NCBI GenBank assembly: GCA_015499985.1
Contig: JAAAUF010000390.1
Location: 1 to 14,462, forward strand
Length of the DNA stretch: 14,462 bases
From: Haplosporangium gracile
Taxonomy: Eukaryota > Mortierellomycota > Mortierellomycetes > Mortierellales > Mortierellaceae
Direction of reading: 5' to 3'
Shown: piece by piece, positions 1 to 10,664 of the stretch
Layout: each line of letters begins with the position of its first letter
Position numbering within the stretch: position 1 is the stretch's first letter
The notes under the pieces: generated by a model
The model's database searches: none
Seen by the model: the letters and a program-made list of their open reading frames with translations, nothing else
What the model was told of the DNA's origin: nothing
Made by a program: the position numbers and the translations under genes

Positions 1-312
1 ATCGAAATGTCATCCGTCACACCCCATTCAAAAATTATCGATGAAAGGCGCAATACTTTTAATTAGCGTGGTAATCATTCACATACTTCACGATCGCGCA
101 TCATTACCCAATTATTCCCAGTGAAATCCAGGTCTGCGTTTGGAGGGCGAAGACCATCATTCGCACTCATGAGCCACAATGAGTTGGAAAAGACGAACAT
201 CAATGGGTTTACGTGTGTGTATGTGTCTCGACAGAGAAATACCGACTTGTACTTGTGTTCTTTTAGTTCAGCTTCAAACACGTTTGTCTCTAACTACCCA
301 CTCTTAATAACC
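1..312. other. 3' flank of REV3, no gene recognised
   Basis: This stretch follows the REV3 stop codon (TGA, 315-313). It presumably holds the REV3 3' untranslated region and terminator. Short open frames on both strands match nothing I recognise. A small GT-rich run lies at about 210-228. I see no clear polyadenylation signal or RNA gene. Confidence 0.5.
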
Positions 313-3300
313 TCAAAAGTCCAACTCCTCCAACTCGCGCAGTACCCTCTCATTCTGATGATGAGCAACAACAACCGCATCCTGCGCCCTTCGCCTCTGC
401 CATAATACCGTGCACTCCAAGCTCTCACACGCCACCATTTCTGTCCCCGTCACGTCTCCACCTGGAAAACCTACACCAACAACAGCTGCTCCGCCCAGTA
501 AAGACGACGATGATCCTTTTCCTTTACAAACTCTGACGCCAGCTCCTCCAAAAGGTGCAGCACGACAGCAAGAACTACAGACATCTACTGTTGCTCGGAA
601 CAACTTCTCGGCGTTCGATAATCGAGTCTGCATCGTAAAGATGGTATTAGCTCGACCGTAATCACTTGAGCAGTCCGGGCATACATCTGCGTTTACATAT
701 ACAAATAGCCCTTTGTTAGTTTCGTACATCATCAGGGCCCTCTCAAATCATCATACGCGTAGGGTACTAAACGTCGGAAAAAAAATGAAATTACCTGAAC
801 CACTCATCTTGCCGACAACGAGTTTGCTACATACGACACAAGACTGACTCTGATAATAGCGGTCGATTCGTGATCCAACTGAGACAAACCCCTTGCCACC
901 ACGTCGTCGCTTTGGCTTGAACTTTGGAGGCTCCAATGGTGCCATAGGTCCGAATGGTGGCGCTGCTGCTTCTTCATGACCGCCTCTTCCTGTAATCGCT
1001 GCCCCAGCTTCAGATCCAAAAGGAGGGATGCCTACTTGACCAGCTGTGTCTCCTTGGTTCGCTCCAGAGGCAGGTTGGTGATGCTGAGCAGCCAGCACAG
1101 CAGCAGTCTGCTCATTCGGAACCACATTAGCAGCCGTTGAGGGTGCTCCAGCTCCCAACGCGGCCATCGGAATCGCTCTCTGAACTCTCGGCATCTCATC
1201 ATACCAGGCTTTGACATCCGCACCAGCGAGCTGCAAAATCCTCTCCAACGAAGGAATCACATGCTTCCTGATGTAGTACTCGCCGTTCAATCGAAGGTCC
1301 TTGTTTCGGAGGAGTTCCTTTGGTTCAACCACCTGATCTGTCAATCGGGCGCTGGGGTCTCCATACACTACGACGTAGGGCACGCGTTCACCGTACTGAG
1401 GTTCTGACCGAGGATCTAGTTCCATCCTTCTTGCCGACACAATCGCTCCTGGTGGCGGCACACCTTTCTCACTAATATGTATAGCACGAAAATTTAAATT
1501 GAGACGATGAGAATTTGACCAACCACGAAGCTCTTCGCAAAACTCGGCGACTCTGAAAATGTTCATTACCTGTATTTGCCAAGTTTGACTTCCTTGCCAA
1601 ACATCAGATCAGGGACAGGAACACGGCCATCAAGGATCTTGCCAAGTTGACGCACTAAGTACGCCTTGACAAGTGACAAATCCTGTGTCCGAAACATGGT
1701 CCTATAATTTGGGACAAAAGTAAACGACGATGGGGCAACACTTAGCTCAAAAGTTCAAATTGATAAACGCATGACAGCAGCATTAACAAGAAAGCTTACT
1801 TGATGCATGTTTCCATAATTTTCTGGACGGCAGGTACACCATCGCGACGAATGGTCTCAATACCCTTAGCATCAAAGATCGGTTCAACCTGACCAGGCGT
1901 CTCATATGACGACCCAACGTATCGCTTCTTGGTAACCAAGAAACAGGGATGATAGACCTTCTCAAACTTGAGCTTCACAGGTCGAGGGTTCATCCGCGTA
2001 ATGGTCTCCGAGATATCATACCCAATCTCAAAGGCCTCCTGTCGCGTCCGCCCCTTGAGCTGTACAAACATACTGTCCGTGTCACCGTAAACAACGCGTG
2101 CATCCCACTTCGGGTTCTCGTTCACAAATCGGATTGATCGCTCAAGGGTCTCGCGTGCAGAGAGTACGATGGAATCCGCGATCTCGACACCAGGCATTCG
2201 ACCAGAGAAGGAGGCACAGGTGTAGCCGTACGTAACGTTGGCGATGAACTTTAGCGACAGTTGACGGGCGTCTAAAAGTTTAAGAAGCGACTTGTTGTTT
2301 GGGTAATCCTTCATCGCCTTCTTGACCATGACTCGAGTATCCAGAATCTCTGACAGCATCCTCGACAAAACACTCCGTCGAATCTCTTGATTCACATACA
2401 TGACGTGGTTTGGCGCGACTATCAGCAATGACACGTAACAAGAACAAGTTAGTGGTGTCTCAGATACAAATACCAAACAAAGTAGACAGATATGAATACG
2501 TACTGTTCAGATGGTCCTGCATAAGGGGAAGTATCCCATCCTGAACAACATAATCCGTCATGACACCCAGTTTGGTCCCCCCTCCAAGCTTGCCCAGACA
2601 AGTCGAATAACAATAGTTGTAGGCAATCATAACACTCGGGTATAAACTCTGGAAATCCAAGACGACAACAGGGTCCTCGTAAAATCCAGACTCGGGTTCC
2701 ATGACCATGGGGATCACCTCTGCTGCTCTCTGGGCACCAACCTGAGCTCGACTTGGAGAGATCATAATATAGTTCTCTGGTTTGGACAGGCGGACCATCA
2801 ACGACTCGACCTTGTACTGCGATCCACGTGAGATGACACTGAAGAAGTCCACCCCAAAAACACGAGCAAACTCGCTTGTTCGAGAGATCAGCTCCTGGGA
2901 CTCGATCAGCTGAATGACATATTGGACTCGGTGAACATAGTTCTTGATGACTCGAGATTGGTGCAGCGCAGATCCATCAGCCCACCACTTTGCGAGTGTC
3001 TCGAACGAGTAATGAGGGACCCTATGAAGTGTAAGCCCGAGCGTTAATGACCAGTTCAAAATCTACCCACCCGCAATTAAAAGCATACACACAGCCTACT
3101 ATTCGCACACCATTCATTCTCACTCACCTTTGTTGGAGAACATGAAAAACCACGTTGCAGTATCCATAGTTCGTCAGGGCGACCTCTCCACGAATCAGCC
3201 GCCAGACATTGAAAACATGCCGTCCCACAATCTTCAACCCAGAGTTCTTTCGGCTATTGAACGAATTCTGGGCCTCCATTGCGCTCTTGGACAAGAGGGG

Positions 3301-6300
3301 AGCGTTGAGGGGTCGGATACGAGAGATCAGCTTGGTCATGTCCATCGAAAATGTCGCCTGGTACCGGTCCACCAGATACCCCCACGACAGATTGTGCACC
3401 TCGTAACCTGCAAGAATGTCCGGATCCAGTTGCCGGACACGGTCAATAACAGCGTTCATCATCGCACCCTCGTCCATCGCAACCTCGACGCTCACTCCCA
3501 GTGGACCCAAGGCTAGCTTCTCGAGCATGCCAGAGCCCTCATAAGTGATAATGCCTACATGGAAACTGTAGACGCAACAGAAACAACCTGTCAATGCTCA
3601 CTCGTAAATGACACATTGAACAACCACTTCACCCCATCGACCAAGTACACCATTGTTGTATCTATTCTAACTTACCCAGGTACCCATCCATTCGAAGCAA
3701 GGCCCTCACGTTCAGTCTGCCAACAGTAGAACACAGCCAAAATGGGATCAACTTTCGGATCAGGCAACAAACCACCCCTCGTCCGACAGTGCACTTCCAT
3801 ACTCAACACATCCAAGAAATCCTTCTCGATCGCAATCGATCCAGCAACCTTTGTAGGAGTATTCTTGCACCCAAAACGATTCTTCTGAGTCGATCCTTCG
3901 ATCTGCGAAATCTTCTCTCGCTTTTGTTGCGTTGAAGCCTCAGCTGCCGATCTCAAAGACGCCTTGACCCTCTCCTCATCCTCCTTCAGCCATAACAGAG
4001 CCTCGGCATACGAAGGCGGTCGTAAGTTGGGTTCCCAGTTTTGATATCCTCTTCCTGGCGGCAACTTCTTACCCAGATCGAGCTTGCCCTTGAACTGTGG
4101 CATGCTCTTCAGTCCTTTAGACTGCAACCGAAACTCTTTGCCGCCGAAAACTTTCGCCTTGGATGGGACATCGGCTTCATTGGAAAAATAAGACTTTTGA
4201 TGAACGCAATTGGGAAGGCCAAGTTCCGGCAGTGCCGACATGAGACTCTTTGTCGTCGGCGGTGCGAAAGAAAACTGGTAGACTTGGATGTCTGACGCCC
4301 CACTATGATCACCTGTCAGTGCTTGAGCCAAATATGGGTTGTAGGGCATCTGTGGCGCGTTCTGCAATGACAAAGCCACGGGCTGAGACGGTGATGAGTT
4401 GTGCTCAGAGTCCGGAGGCGGATGCTGCTGCAATAGTTGTGACGAAGAAGACAGTTCCTTGGGAGGCGTGCACGCTTCAGTTTCATCCACAACAACGGAG
4501 TCATCCACCAGAATCCCACTAGAAAGCTTGTCGAGCGACTCAGACTGCTTAACCTGGTGCGCGCGACCATTTTCAGACTCAACACTCCCCTTCTTCTTCA
4601 CATATCGTTCCTCCAACAGCTCTGCCACATCGGCTTTTCTGATGAACGCCGTCTCGTTGATTATTTCCAGATCTGAAATGGCTCCAGATGAACGCTTCCG
4701 GCGTGAGGTCCGGCTCTTTTCAGGACTGGTCTGTGGTGTACTGGAAGACTGAGAGGCAAATGTCAGTCGGCTGGTGCTGCTATTGGATGAGTCGGTCTTG
4801 GTCGGAGTAGAGTGGATGGGTATAAGGTATGGTGATCGAGGGCGAGGAGGGGAGAAGAAAAAATCGGGCTTGGTCATCTCTGGAGAGGGTGAGGACCAAA
4901 CTTCCTCCAGAGTAGAGAGAAAGTAGTTCTGTCGCGGAGAAGGCGGTGAAAAGAGATCGCGAGGTGGAGAAGGTCTAAGAGGCGACCTGGAGATAGTTGG
5001 GGTGTCCAGTATGCAGATATCAGGCTCATCGTCAGTCAATTCGTTCATGGAGAGGTCGCCTAGTTTGTCGCCCTCTGCTTCTCCGTCATCAAAATCCTCG
5101 ATAGGATCATCCTTGACCTCCTCGTACACCTTTGGTGCAGATCTGGCTGTTTTGACGGGAGTCTGAGGGTTTTTGGCATGAGATTGAAAAGAACGACGCG
5201 ACGGGGACGGTATCGGTGAGGGCTCTTTGCTGGGAATCTCCACGCAGTCGAAAATATATCTGCTTCGAAAAGTCTTTATAAGATTGACCTCATCATCCAG
5301 TGTCGACTGTGGAGTTGGCGAAGAAAGCTTCAATGGAAGAGATGCAACCGATTTGACTGAAGAGCCACGAGCAACTGACGCAACTTGTTTAGAGGAGGAG
5401 GCCCCTCCTGTGCGAGACCGTTGGCGGGTCAACATTGGTGGCGTTGCTGGTTTCGAGTTTTGACCACCAGATCCTCCAGCAGGCCCCAGGTCACGAAATC
5501 GCTTGGCTTTGGGGCTCTGCTCAATAGGTGCCACGGTGTTTGACGACGTACCACGGTCGCGCTTACGTCTTATGGTTATCTTCTTCCACTTGTCTTCGTC
5601 CGTCTTCTGCTTCTTGCCTAAGTCGTCCTCATCACGAAGGTCACCACCACCGTCAAATTGTGGGATATGGTCGTCATCCGTCTGTTGGCTTGGCGCATCG
5701 TTTGTCCGATAACCTGCTCCTCCGTCAGAGGTAGGACCTGCAAGATCAGAATCTGAAGCCTCGAGATCGTCCCAATGCTCTGCCTCGTCCATAAAGTCCT
5801 CCTCCTGAAAGTCATCCATGTCCATTTCAGGCAACGGAAAAGTATCCTCATCCTCATCCTGCTCGTCGATTCCCCCGAGACCTGCTAGACCTTTGAAAGT
5901 CTCCTTGTGCGTATCCATATTGTCCTCATCAAACTTGGCCTGATTTGAAATAACACAAATAAATGTTAGTTTTCGAGCAATGCGGAGAAATTTATTTACT
6001 AATCATGCAGTGTTTAGTTCGTGATCACATACCGTCTGGGACTGGAGAATGCTCTCGTCGATAAAGATCGAACTCTCCGACTCATCAATCACAAACGACG
6101 CGTCCTGAGAGCCATGAGGCTGAGTCTGGTGCCTGGACGGCTCCTCCGACTCTGGGACTATTCTTGGGCACAAAAACTCGACACTCTCATAAGCCGTCAT
6201 TAATGATTTAGCAAGCGGATCATCCTTTGTCCTGTAGTTGTCAAAGTCGCCTTGAGTTGGGGTTTTTTCCTGACTCTGGCGCTCCACCATTTCCTTGACA

Positions 6301-7943
6301 AGACTGGCTACCATGCGCTTGTTGAGATCGTAATTCAGCCATGGTATCGTCTCGGGCTCGCGAATCAGTGTCTTTGGTACTTCCTGAGATGGGAGGTTGT
6401 TTGCTTTTCTCCTCCGCACATCATCCTAAAAATCGATTAAGTAAGTTAGCGCTGGTTCAAATCTGAACAGCAAAAACACGATAGTATATCAGCAGAAATC
6501 ATCGTAAGTTTCATACATCCCACAAACCAGCCACAGAAGGTACTTGAGCTGTCGAAGGTGGCGGCTTGAAACACTCCTCCAATGAGAAGTGGGTATCTCG
6601 CTCAGGTGCAAGGTCCCGGTTGACGATCCGATCTGCTGTAGTATCCATTTCGATTTCACAATGCGATATACGTCCCGGGTCATTCTCAGGTGACCAAATC
6701 CTGGTATCCATCACCGTTCCCTTTGTTAATCTCTTTGGGTGATCACCCTCAGCAGCAGCTACAGAAAAAGCATGAATTCAGTGAATATTAACGTTCGCGA
6801 TCTTGTAGTATGAAGTCCAAGTATGTCTTAACAAAGCGCGTTTTTTCGGTCAAGCTTACCTGGGACATCGTTCCTCAGAAGAGCATCCTCGAGTTCCAGC
6901 CACCCCATTCCATATAAGTTGTAGTCGATAAAGAACTGGAGCCGAAAGGGAACATGCGCTTCGAACGGTTGAAAGACCGTCCGCATGACAGCGCCACTCC
7001 GCATTAGGTCGACAATGCGACTCTCGAAATCCGGATTGAACAAGTAGATCTTGAGAAAGTAAGAGTAGCCCACGTGGTATCCGTAGAACGGGATGCCCTT
7101 GACAGGTATGATCGCAGCGACGTATTGTGATTTCCGAAGATCCTGCGGGGGTGTGTTGAACGTGATTGCCGACGCGTGATTCAGACTGACTCCCAGTTGA
7201 TGAATGTAACCATGAACTATGCATTGTGACATGAAATCAAGGCGCATGCATAAGTCTTGGGTAGCTTTAGCCTGCCACACGTCCATTTACAGTCAAGTTG
7301 AAGAGCAATTCTAATCCTTACGTTCTGCTGGCTCCAGTGATCCCTGATACGGAACATAAAAATACGGATAGACCTAAATAATACATCAGTCACACTCATG
7401 AGCATCTAGAACAAAGACATAGCACTCCCCTTACCAAAGTCGCCAACACCAAAACCACAACAACATATCATGCTAAGCCTTTACCTGATGGACATGAACA
7501 CAGGTCTTCTGTCCAGCCTCATTAGCGCCGTAGATTCGAATCACAGGCACCTTCAAGACTGGAATATGCGAAGGCAAGAACTGACACCCCTGTAAGTCCA
7601 ACGGCCCAGGCGGCGCCATCGTGTAATCCAAATCTGCGATCCGGTTCTTGAACCGTCTTGTCCGAGAACTCTGGACCACGTGTATTGACCGCTCTTGCTC
7701 TCCTTCTTCTCCGCCCGGTTGTAGTACCTCCTCAGTGGTATTGTTCGAGGCAAGTACGCTGGTCTGGCCCTCTGATCCTAAGAACTGTTCGGGGTGAGCG
7801 ACACCAGACTGCTGTGGCTGTTCCTGGCCTTGGCCAAGTTGGGTGAATGGACCGGCAAAAGAATTCTCTTCTCCTGAAAGCCATTGTCCAAGGCGGTTAC
7901 TGTTGTTGTGAGCTGATGTTCCAGCAATGGAAGAAGAGTCCAT
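313..7943 (-). CDS. REV3: DNA polymerase zeta catalytic subunit (REV3), 12 exons
   Basis: B-family translesion polymerase that extends from damaged or mismatched ends; nuclear, partner of REV7 and the POLD2/POLD3-type subunits. Exons on the minus strand: 7943-7485, 7373-7322, 7216-6860, 6758-6517, 6425-6033, 5939-3676, 3565-3128, 3021-2504, 2418-1800, 1701-1570, 1471-795, 686-313. All joins are GT-AG and in frame, giving 2174 aa. Conserved REV3 N-terminal region at residues 131-500 (KVPVIRIYGANEAGQKTC at 131-148). A disordered, Ser/Pro/acidic region fills most of exon 6. The exonuclease-like domain starts near 1213; its GYEVHNLSWGY (1309-1319) lacks the catalytic Asp of active exonucleases, as usual in REV3. 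Polymerase motifs: DFQSLYPS (1524-1531), RQLSLKFIANVTYG (1626-1639), YGDTDSMF (1685-1692), KKRYVG (1738). CysA and CysB end the protein. The start chosen is the first in-frame ATG, in context gacATGg. It is longer than yeast REV3 (about 1500 aa) and shorter than human (about 3130). Confidence 0.96.
412..840 (-). other. REV3: REV3 C-terminal cysteine motifs CysA and CysB
   Basis: CysA has Cys pairs C2036-VV-C2039 and C2053-PD-C2056, split by the last intron (687-794); in B-family polymerases this motif binds zinc. CysB has C2087-SS-C2090 and C2137-ESLE-C2142; in pol zeta and pol delta it carries a 4Fe-4S cluster and binds the POLD2/Pol31 subunit. Both CysB pairs are present, but they are 46 residues apart, against 9 in human REV3. 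The extra sequence is rich in Gly, Ser, Ala and Val. Confidence 0.85.
462..527 (-). other. REV3: possible optional 66 nt intron in the last REV3 exon
   Basis: Within exon 12 the coding strand has a donor GTAAAG (from 527; the same hexamer as REV3 intron 1) and an acceptor GGTTTTCCAG ending at 462. The splice would be phase 1 on both sides and 66 nt long, a multiple of three. Skipping or using it therefore keeps the frame and removes 22 residues of the Gly/Ser-rich insert in CysB. It is shorter than any other intron here, so it may simply be coding. Confidence 0.3.
4797..4829 (-). other. REV3: candidate REV7-binding motif in REV3
   Basis: Residues 872-882 of the predicted protein read YLIPIHSTPTK. 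The published REV7 (HORMA) binding core is PxxxpP, preceded by hydrophobic residues and followed by Ser and a basic residue. Here P875 and P880 have the right spacing, L873/I874 precede, and T881-K882 follow. It lies in the disordered part of exon 6, between the N-terminal domain and the exonuclease-like domain, as in other REV3 proteins. The assignment rests on motif shape alone. Confidence 0.5.
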
Positions 7944-8258
7944 GTCAAATGACGGAAAAGTCGGACAGACAAAGGCAAAATGTAGGAAAGGGGGGTGAAT
8001 GCGATTCGGAATCACGTCCTGTAAGCCTGTCCGATGTAAAGGATCTTGGTGTGCTGAGTTATGTGAATGGCGAACGAAATGGGAAAAAAACAAATTGTCA
8101 AACGACAGATAAAAGTGCTAAATGCCAATTTGGTGGCAAATGCCGTTCCCTTTTCCAACATTGTGTGACATATTTTCTATTTCTGAACACACACGTTCCA
8201 GCTCCTCCAAACCTCTACTTCTCCCATTCCTTGCGCCAAAGCGTCACATACAGAGTTC
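7944..8258 (-). promoter_or_regulatory. eIF3L-REV3 spacer: eIF3L 3' end and REV3 promoter
   Basis: Only 315 bp separate the eIF3L stop from the REV3 start, in tandem on the same strand, so eIF3L termination and REV3 initiation must share it. On the coding strand the last 60 bases before the REV3 ATG are pyrimidine-rich, like the leaders of the other genes here. At 8123-8138 there is a dyad TGCCA-N6-TGGCA that also contains a CCAAT pentamer on the plus strand (8125-8129). No TATA box stands out. Confidence 0.5.
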
Positions 8259-10560
8259 TCAAGCCTTCGCAGAAAGCTCCAAACCGCCGAGAATATCCTG
8301 GAACTTGTTAATGTTGCGCAAGAACCAATCCCCATAGCGACGACCAATCTTGGACTCGGCAATGTGAATCATATCTTCCTTCATGCAAAAATCCAGATCC
8401 GATGTGCCCTGGTACTCTCCTTCGAGCAGCGTGCCTTCAACCCACTTGATCTGACGGCTCCTGATCTTGGACATCATCAACAATGTGCGCAACTGCTCGG
8501 GATCAATCTCCAAGAACGATGCCAGTTTGGCATTGCCCATAGTCGTATACAGCTTCAAGTACGAGCGAAGGGTGGGCAACAAGATCGAATGGCGGACCTC
8601 CGCCAAAAAGATTTTGGCGCAGTGCTGGACAGGGTCAAAGGGCGTCAAGTTCATGATCTCCGGATCATCCAGGTTGGGGCCGTTGGGCGAAATGAACTTG
8701 GGACAGGCAAAGAGGAAAAGCTCCTCAAAGACCTGGAGGGCGTCCTCGGGTTTGGTCAACTTGTTCGACTGCTCGGCGTACTTCTCCCTCAACTGGCTGT
8801 GAATGTTCTCGTCCAGACGGGTAGGGCAGAGGGTAACACATATGGTCAAGAGGGCGTACATCTGGTCGCTCTTCTTGTTGATCTGGTCGTGCTGGTATGA
8901 ACGAGTGTGGTACTGCTTGGTGCGATTGATAAAAGTGAGGATGTGGGAGAATGTCTTGATGGCATCGGCGTAGCGGCGCATCATCATGTAAGCGAATCCG
9001 ACATAGTAGTAGGTCGTGACATGGCAGGCGGTGACACGAGCAAAGAGCGCCTGCCTCTTGTTCAACTCAATGTTGTCCATCATCTTGAGCGCCAAAGTGA
9101 AATCGCCCAACAAGCAGTGGACACGGAGCAACCCCACAATGCTGAAGTAGCCTAACATCTTGTACAAAGGACGCGATCCATACTCTCCAGCAGCCTCCTG
9201 CATATCACCTCCGTTCTTCGAGACCAACAGCTGTTCCGTAATGCGCGACTTTTGGATCAGCGAATAGAGGACGTTCAAGACACTGTAGCAGCTCCAGATC
9301 TGAGAGTTATCGCGGAGGAAAGCGAGCTCCTCGTCGGTCTTGTTCTTGATGCGGTTGCGGTAGTTACAGAACGACTGGAACTGGTAGATGAACTCGTCAA
9401 TGATATCCCACAACCACTGGTTAGGAAGCTCCAATGACACTGGCCCCTCCGAGTCTGCCATGGCGAGAAAAAAGGTTGAACGAAAACACTGCAATTAGTG
9501 TCTGAATTCGCGTTTTCCTGATTGACATCCGATGTGTATCCAAAAAGAAAACTGTCCCGCCAATTTTAGTTCCTGTGCTTGACCTACTCAAGATGTAGTT
9601 GAAGAGATCGCAGTAGTTCTCATAAGAGTGGAAGCGGTGCTCAATGGTGGGAGCAAGGCGAGAGTAGATGTGGCGGTAGTATAACTCGCGGTAAAGAGTC
9701 AAGAAGACTTGGTCTAAATAATGTAAGAAAAGTTCATCAAAATGAGATGAGTAACGACCTAGACAAAAGTGTTCCCCGGACATTTGTTGACTGAGTGTAT
9801 GACCAACTAAGTTCCTGTTCAAAACACTTACCGTCATTGACTAAAGGCGCAATGGCTTCAGGCTCGGGCCACGACTCCTTGGCGTAAAACTTCTCGGTCA
9901 ACTTGTTGAACGAGTGCTCGTAGATCGAGTGAAGTTCGTGCACATTGTTTTCCAGAACGCTGCGGTGGAAGAAAACGATAAAGTTCTTGACAACATCTGG
10001 GATCTGAACCTCCTGGTACTGCTGCAAGGTCTGGTCTGTGCACGGTAAAATGGGTATGAAAGGCGTAGCGTTTCCAGTGTTCGAAAAAAAAAGGAAAGGT
10101 CGTGTTAGATGGGGGATCAGAAGACACAGAGGTGCTCTTGTTCCTGAAAATTGGGCTGCTGAGAAACGCGGCATTCCTGCTCTGGGAACAAACGCATGGT
10201 TGCCATCAAGATCAGCTTGCTTTCTTAAAAGTTAACTTCAAAGGAAGCGAATCTCTTCAAAACGTGCGCCTTTCTGAAGGGGTATGAAACGTCGAACTAG
10301 CTCGTGAAGGAGAACTTGAGGAGTAGTGTTGATACTGATCCATCGTGGCAGAACGGCGAGCGTTGAGAGGGAGTTCATTGCACTTTAAGCGAAGTGCTGC
10401 CGATCGTTGTTGTTGCGACATGGATTTATGAAGTGTCCTGATGGTGAGGGGTTTTACCAGCAGCCAAGAGCTCCTCATCAAGACCATCGTCCTGGAGGGG
10501 GTAGGCGCTCACGACCAAGTCGACCTCGTTGGCGATATCGTCATCCTCGTAGGAGTTCAT
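8259..10560 (-). CDS. eif3l: eukaryotic translation initiation factor 3 subunit L
   Basis: PCI-domain subunit of the eIF3 complex, which binds the 40S ribosomal subunit in cytoplasmic translation initiation. Exons: 10560-10458, 10035-9832, 9713-9588, 9454-8259; introns 422, 118 and 133 nt, all GT-AG, all phase 1. The product is 542 aa (human about 564). Family-typical stretches: [15 protein letters not shown] near residue 47, [22 protein letters not shown], then [20 protein letters not shown] at the start of the long last exon, [33 protein letters not shown], and [18 protein letters not shown] near the C-terminus. This is the PAF67/eIF3L family: helical repeats followed by a PCI domain. The start is the ATG of a short acidic first exon (MNSYEDDD). 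The subunit is absent from S. cerevisiae but usual in other fungi. It is intact and strongly conserved. Confidence 0.96.
10036..10457 (-). other. eif3l: long first intron of eIF3L
   Basis: A 422 nt intron with donor GTAAAA and acceptor TGCACAG separates a 103 nt first exon from the conserved body. The joined codon (G+AC) keeps the frame. The intron is three to four times longer than the other two introns of this gene. A coding-strand open frame of about 75 codons inside it (10487-10257) is Ser/Gln-rich and not recognisable. I treat it as non-coding; an alternative first exon cannot be excluded. Confidence 0.75.
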
Positions 10561-10620
10561 GTTGGCGGTTTGATAGAAGGAAAAAGGTGTGTCCAGCCAG
10601 AGGTTGCTATTTTATCATAG
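10561..10620 (-). promoter_or_regulatory. eIF3L leader
   Basis: The 60 bases directly upstream of the eIF3L ATG include a pyrimidine run (CCTTTTTCCTTC on the coding strand, near 10579) and end with AACATGA. Immediately upstream lies the left inverted repeat of the putative element. Whatever promoter eIF3L uses is therefore either within these 60 bp or inside or beyond the element. Confidence 0.4.
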
Positions 10621-10648
10621 TCGGCTGGGGACAATGGGCGCCATAATT
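10621..10648 (+). repeat. left terminal inverted repeat
   Basis: The core GACAATGGGCGCCATAATT lies at 10630-10648, with weaker outward similarity to 10621. It is followed on the inner side by a bZIP/CRE-like TTACGTCA (10647-10654). It sits 70 bp upstream of the eIF3L ATG, so a shared promoter motif is the alternative reading. The partner copy is in the opposite orientation. Confidence 0.55.
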
Positions 10649-10664
10649 ACGTCACCGAAGCGAC

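Noticed and set aside
75..281. Minus-strand 68-codon frame downstream of REV3
   Set aside because: No homology recognised, no good start context, and it lies in the expected REV3 3' untranslated region.
1472..1566. REV3 fragment beginning at MNIFRV as a separate gene start
   Set aside because: This segment is intron 10; splicing at TATTAG (exon from 1471) restores the conserved sequence in frame with exon 10.
4041..4752. Plus-strand open frames opposite REV3 exon 6
   Set aside because: These are antisense shadows of a long Ser/Pro-rich exon; no independent signal.
6449..6466. tRNA T-arm-like GGTTCAAATC
   Set aside because: It lies in REV3 intron 4 with no matching acceptor, D or anticodon arms.
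7217..7286. An earlier acceptor for REV3 exon 3 that adds MDVWQAKATQDL-type residues
   Set aside because: The acceptor at ATAG, exon from 7216, keeps phase and gives a continuous match to the REV3 N-terminal domain (HGYIHQLGVSLN).
7944..8093. Upstream in-frame extension of REV3 to 8093
   Set aside because: The upstream start would be TTG; the first ATG in frame is at 7943 in a good context.
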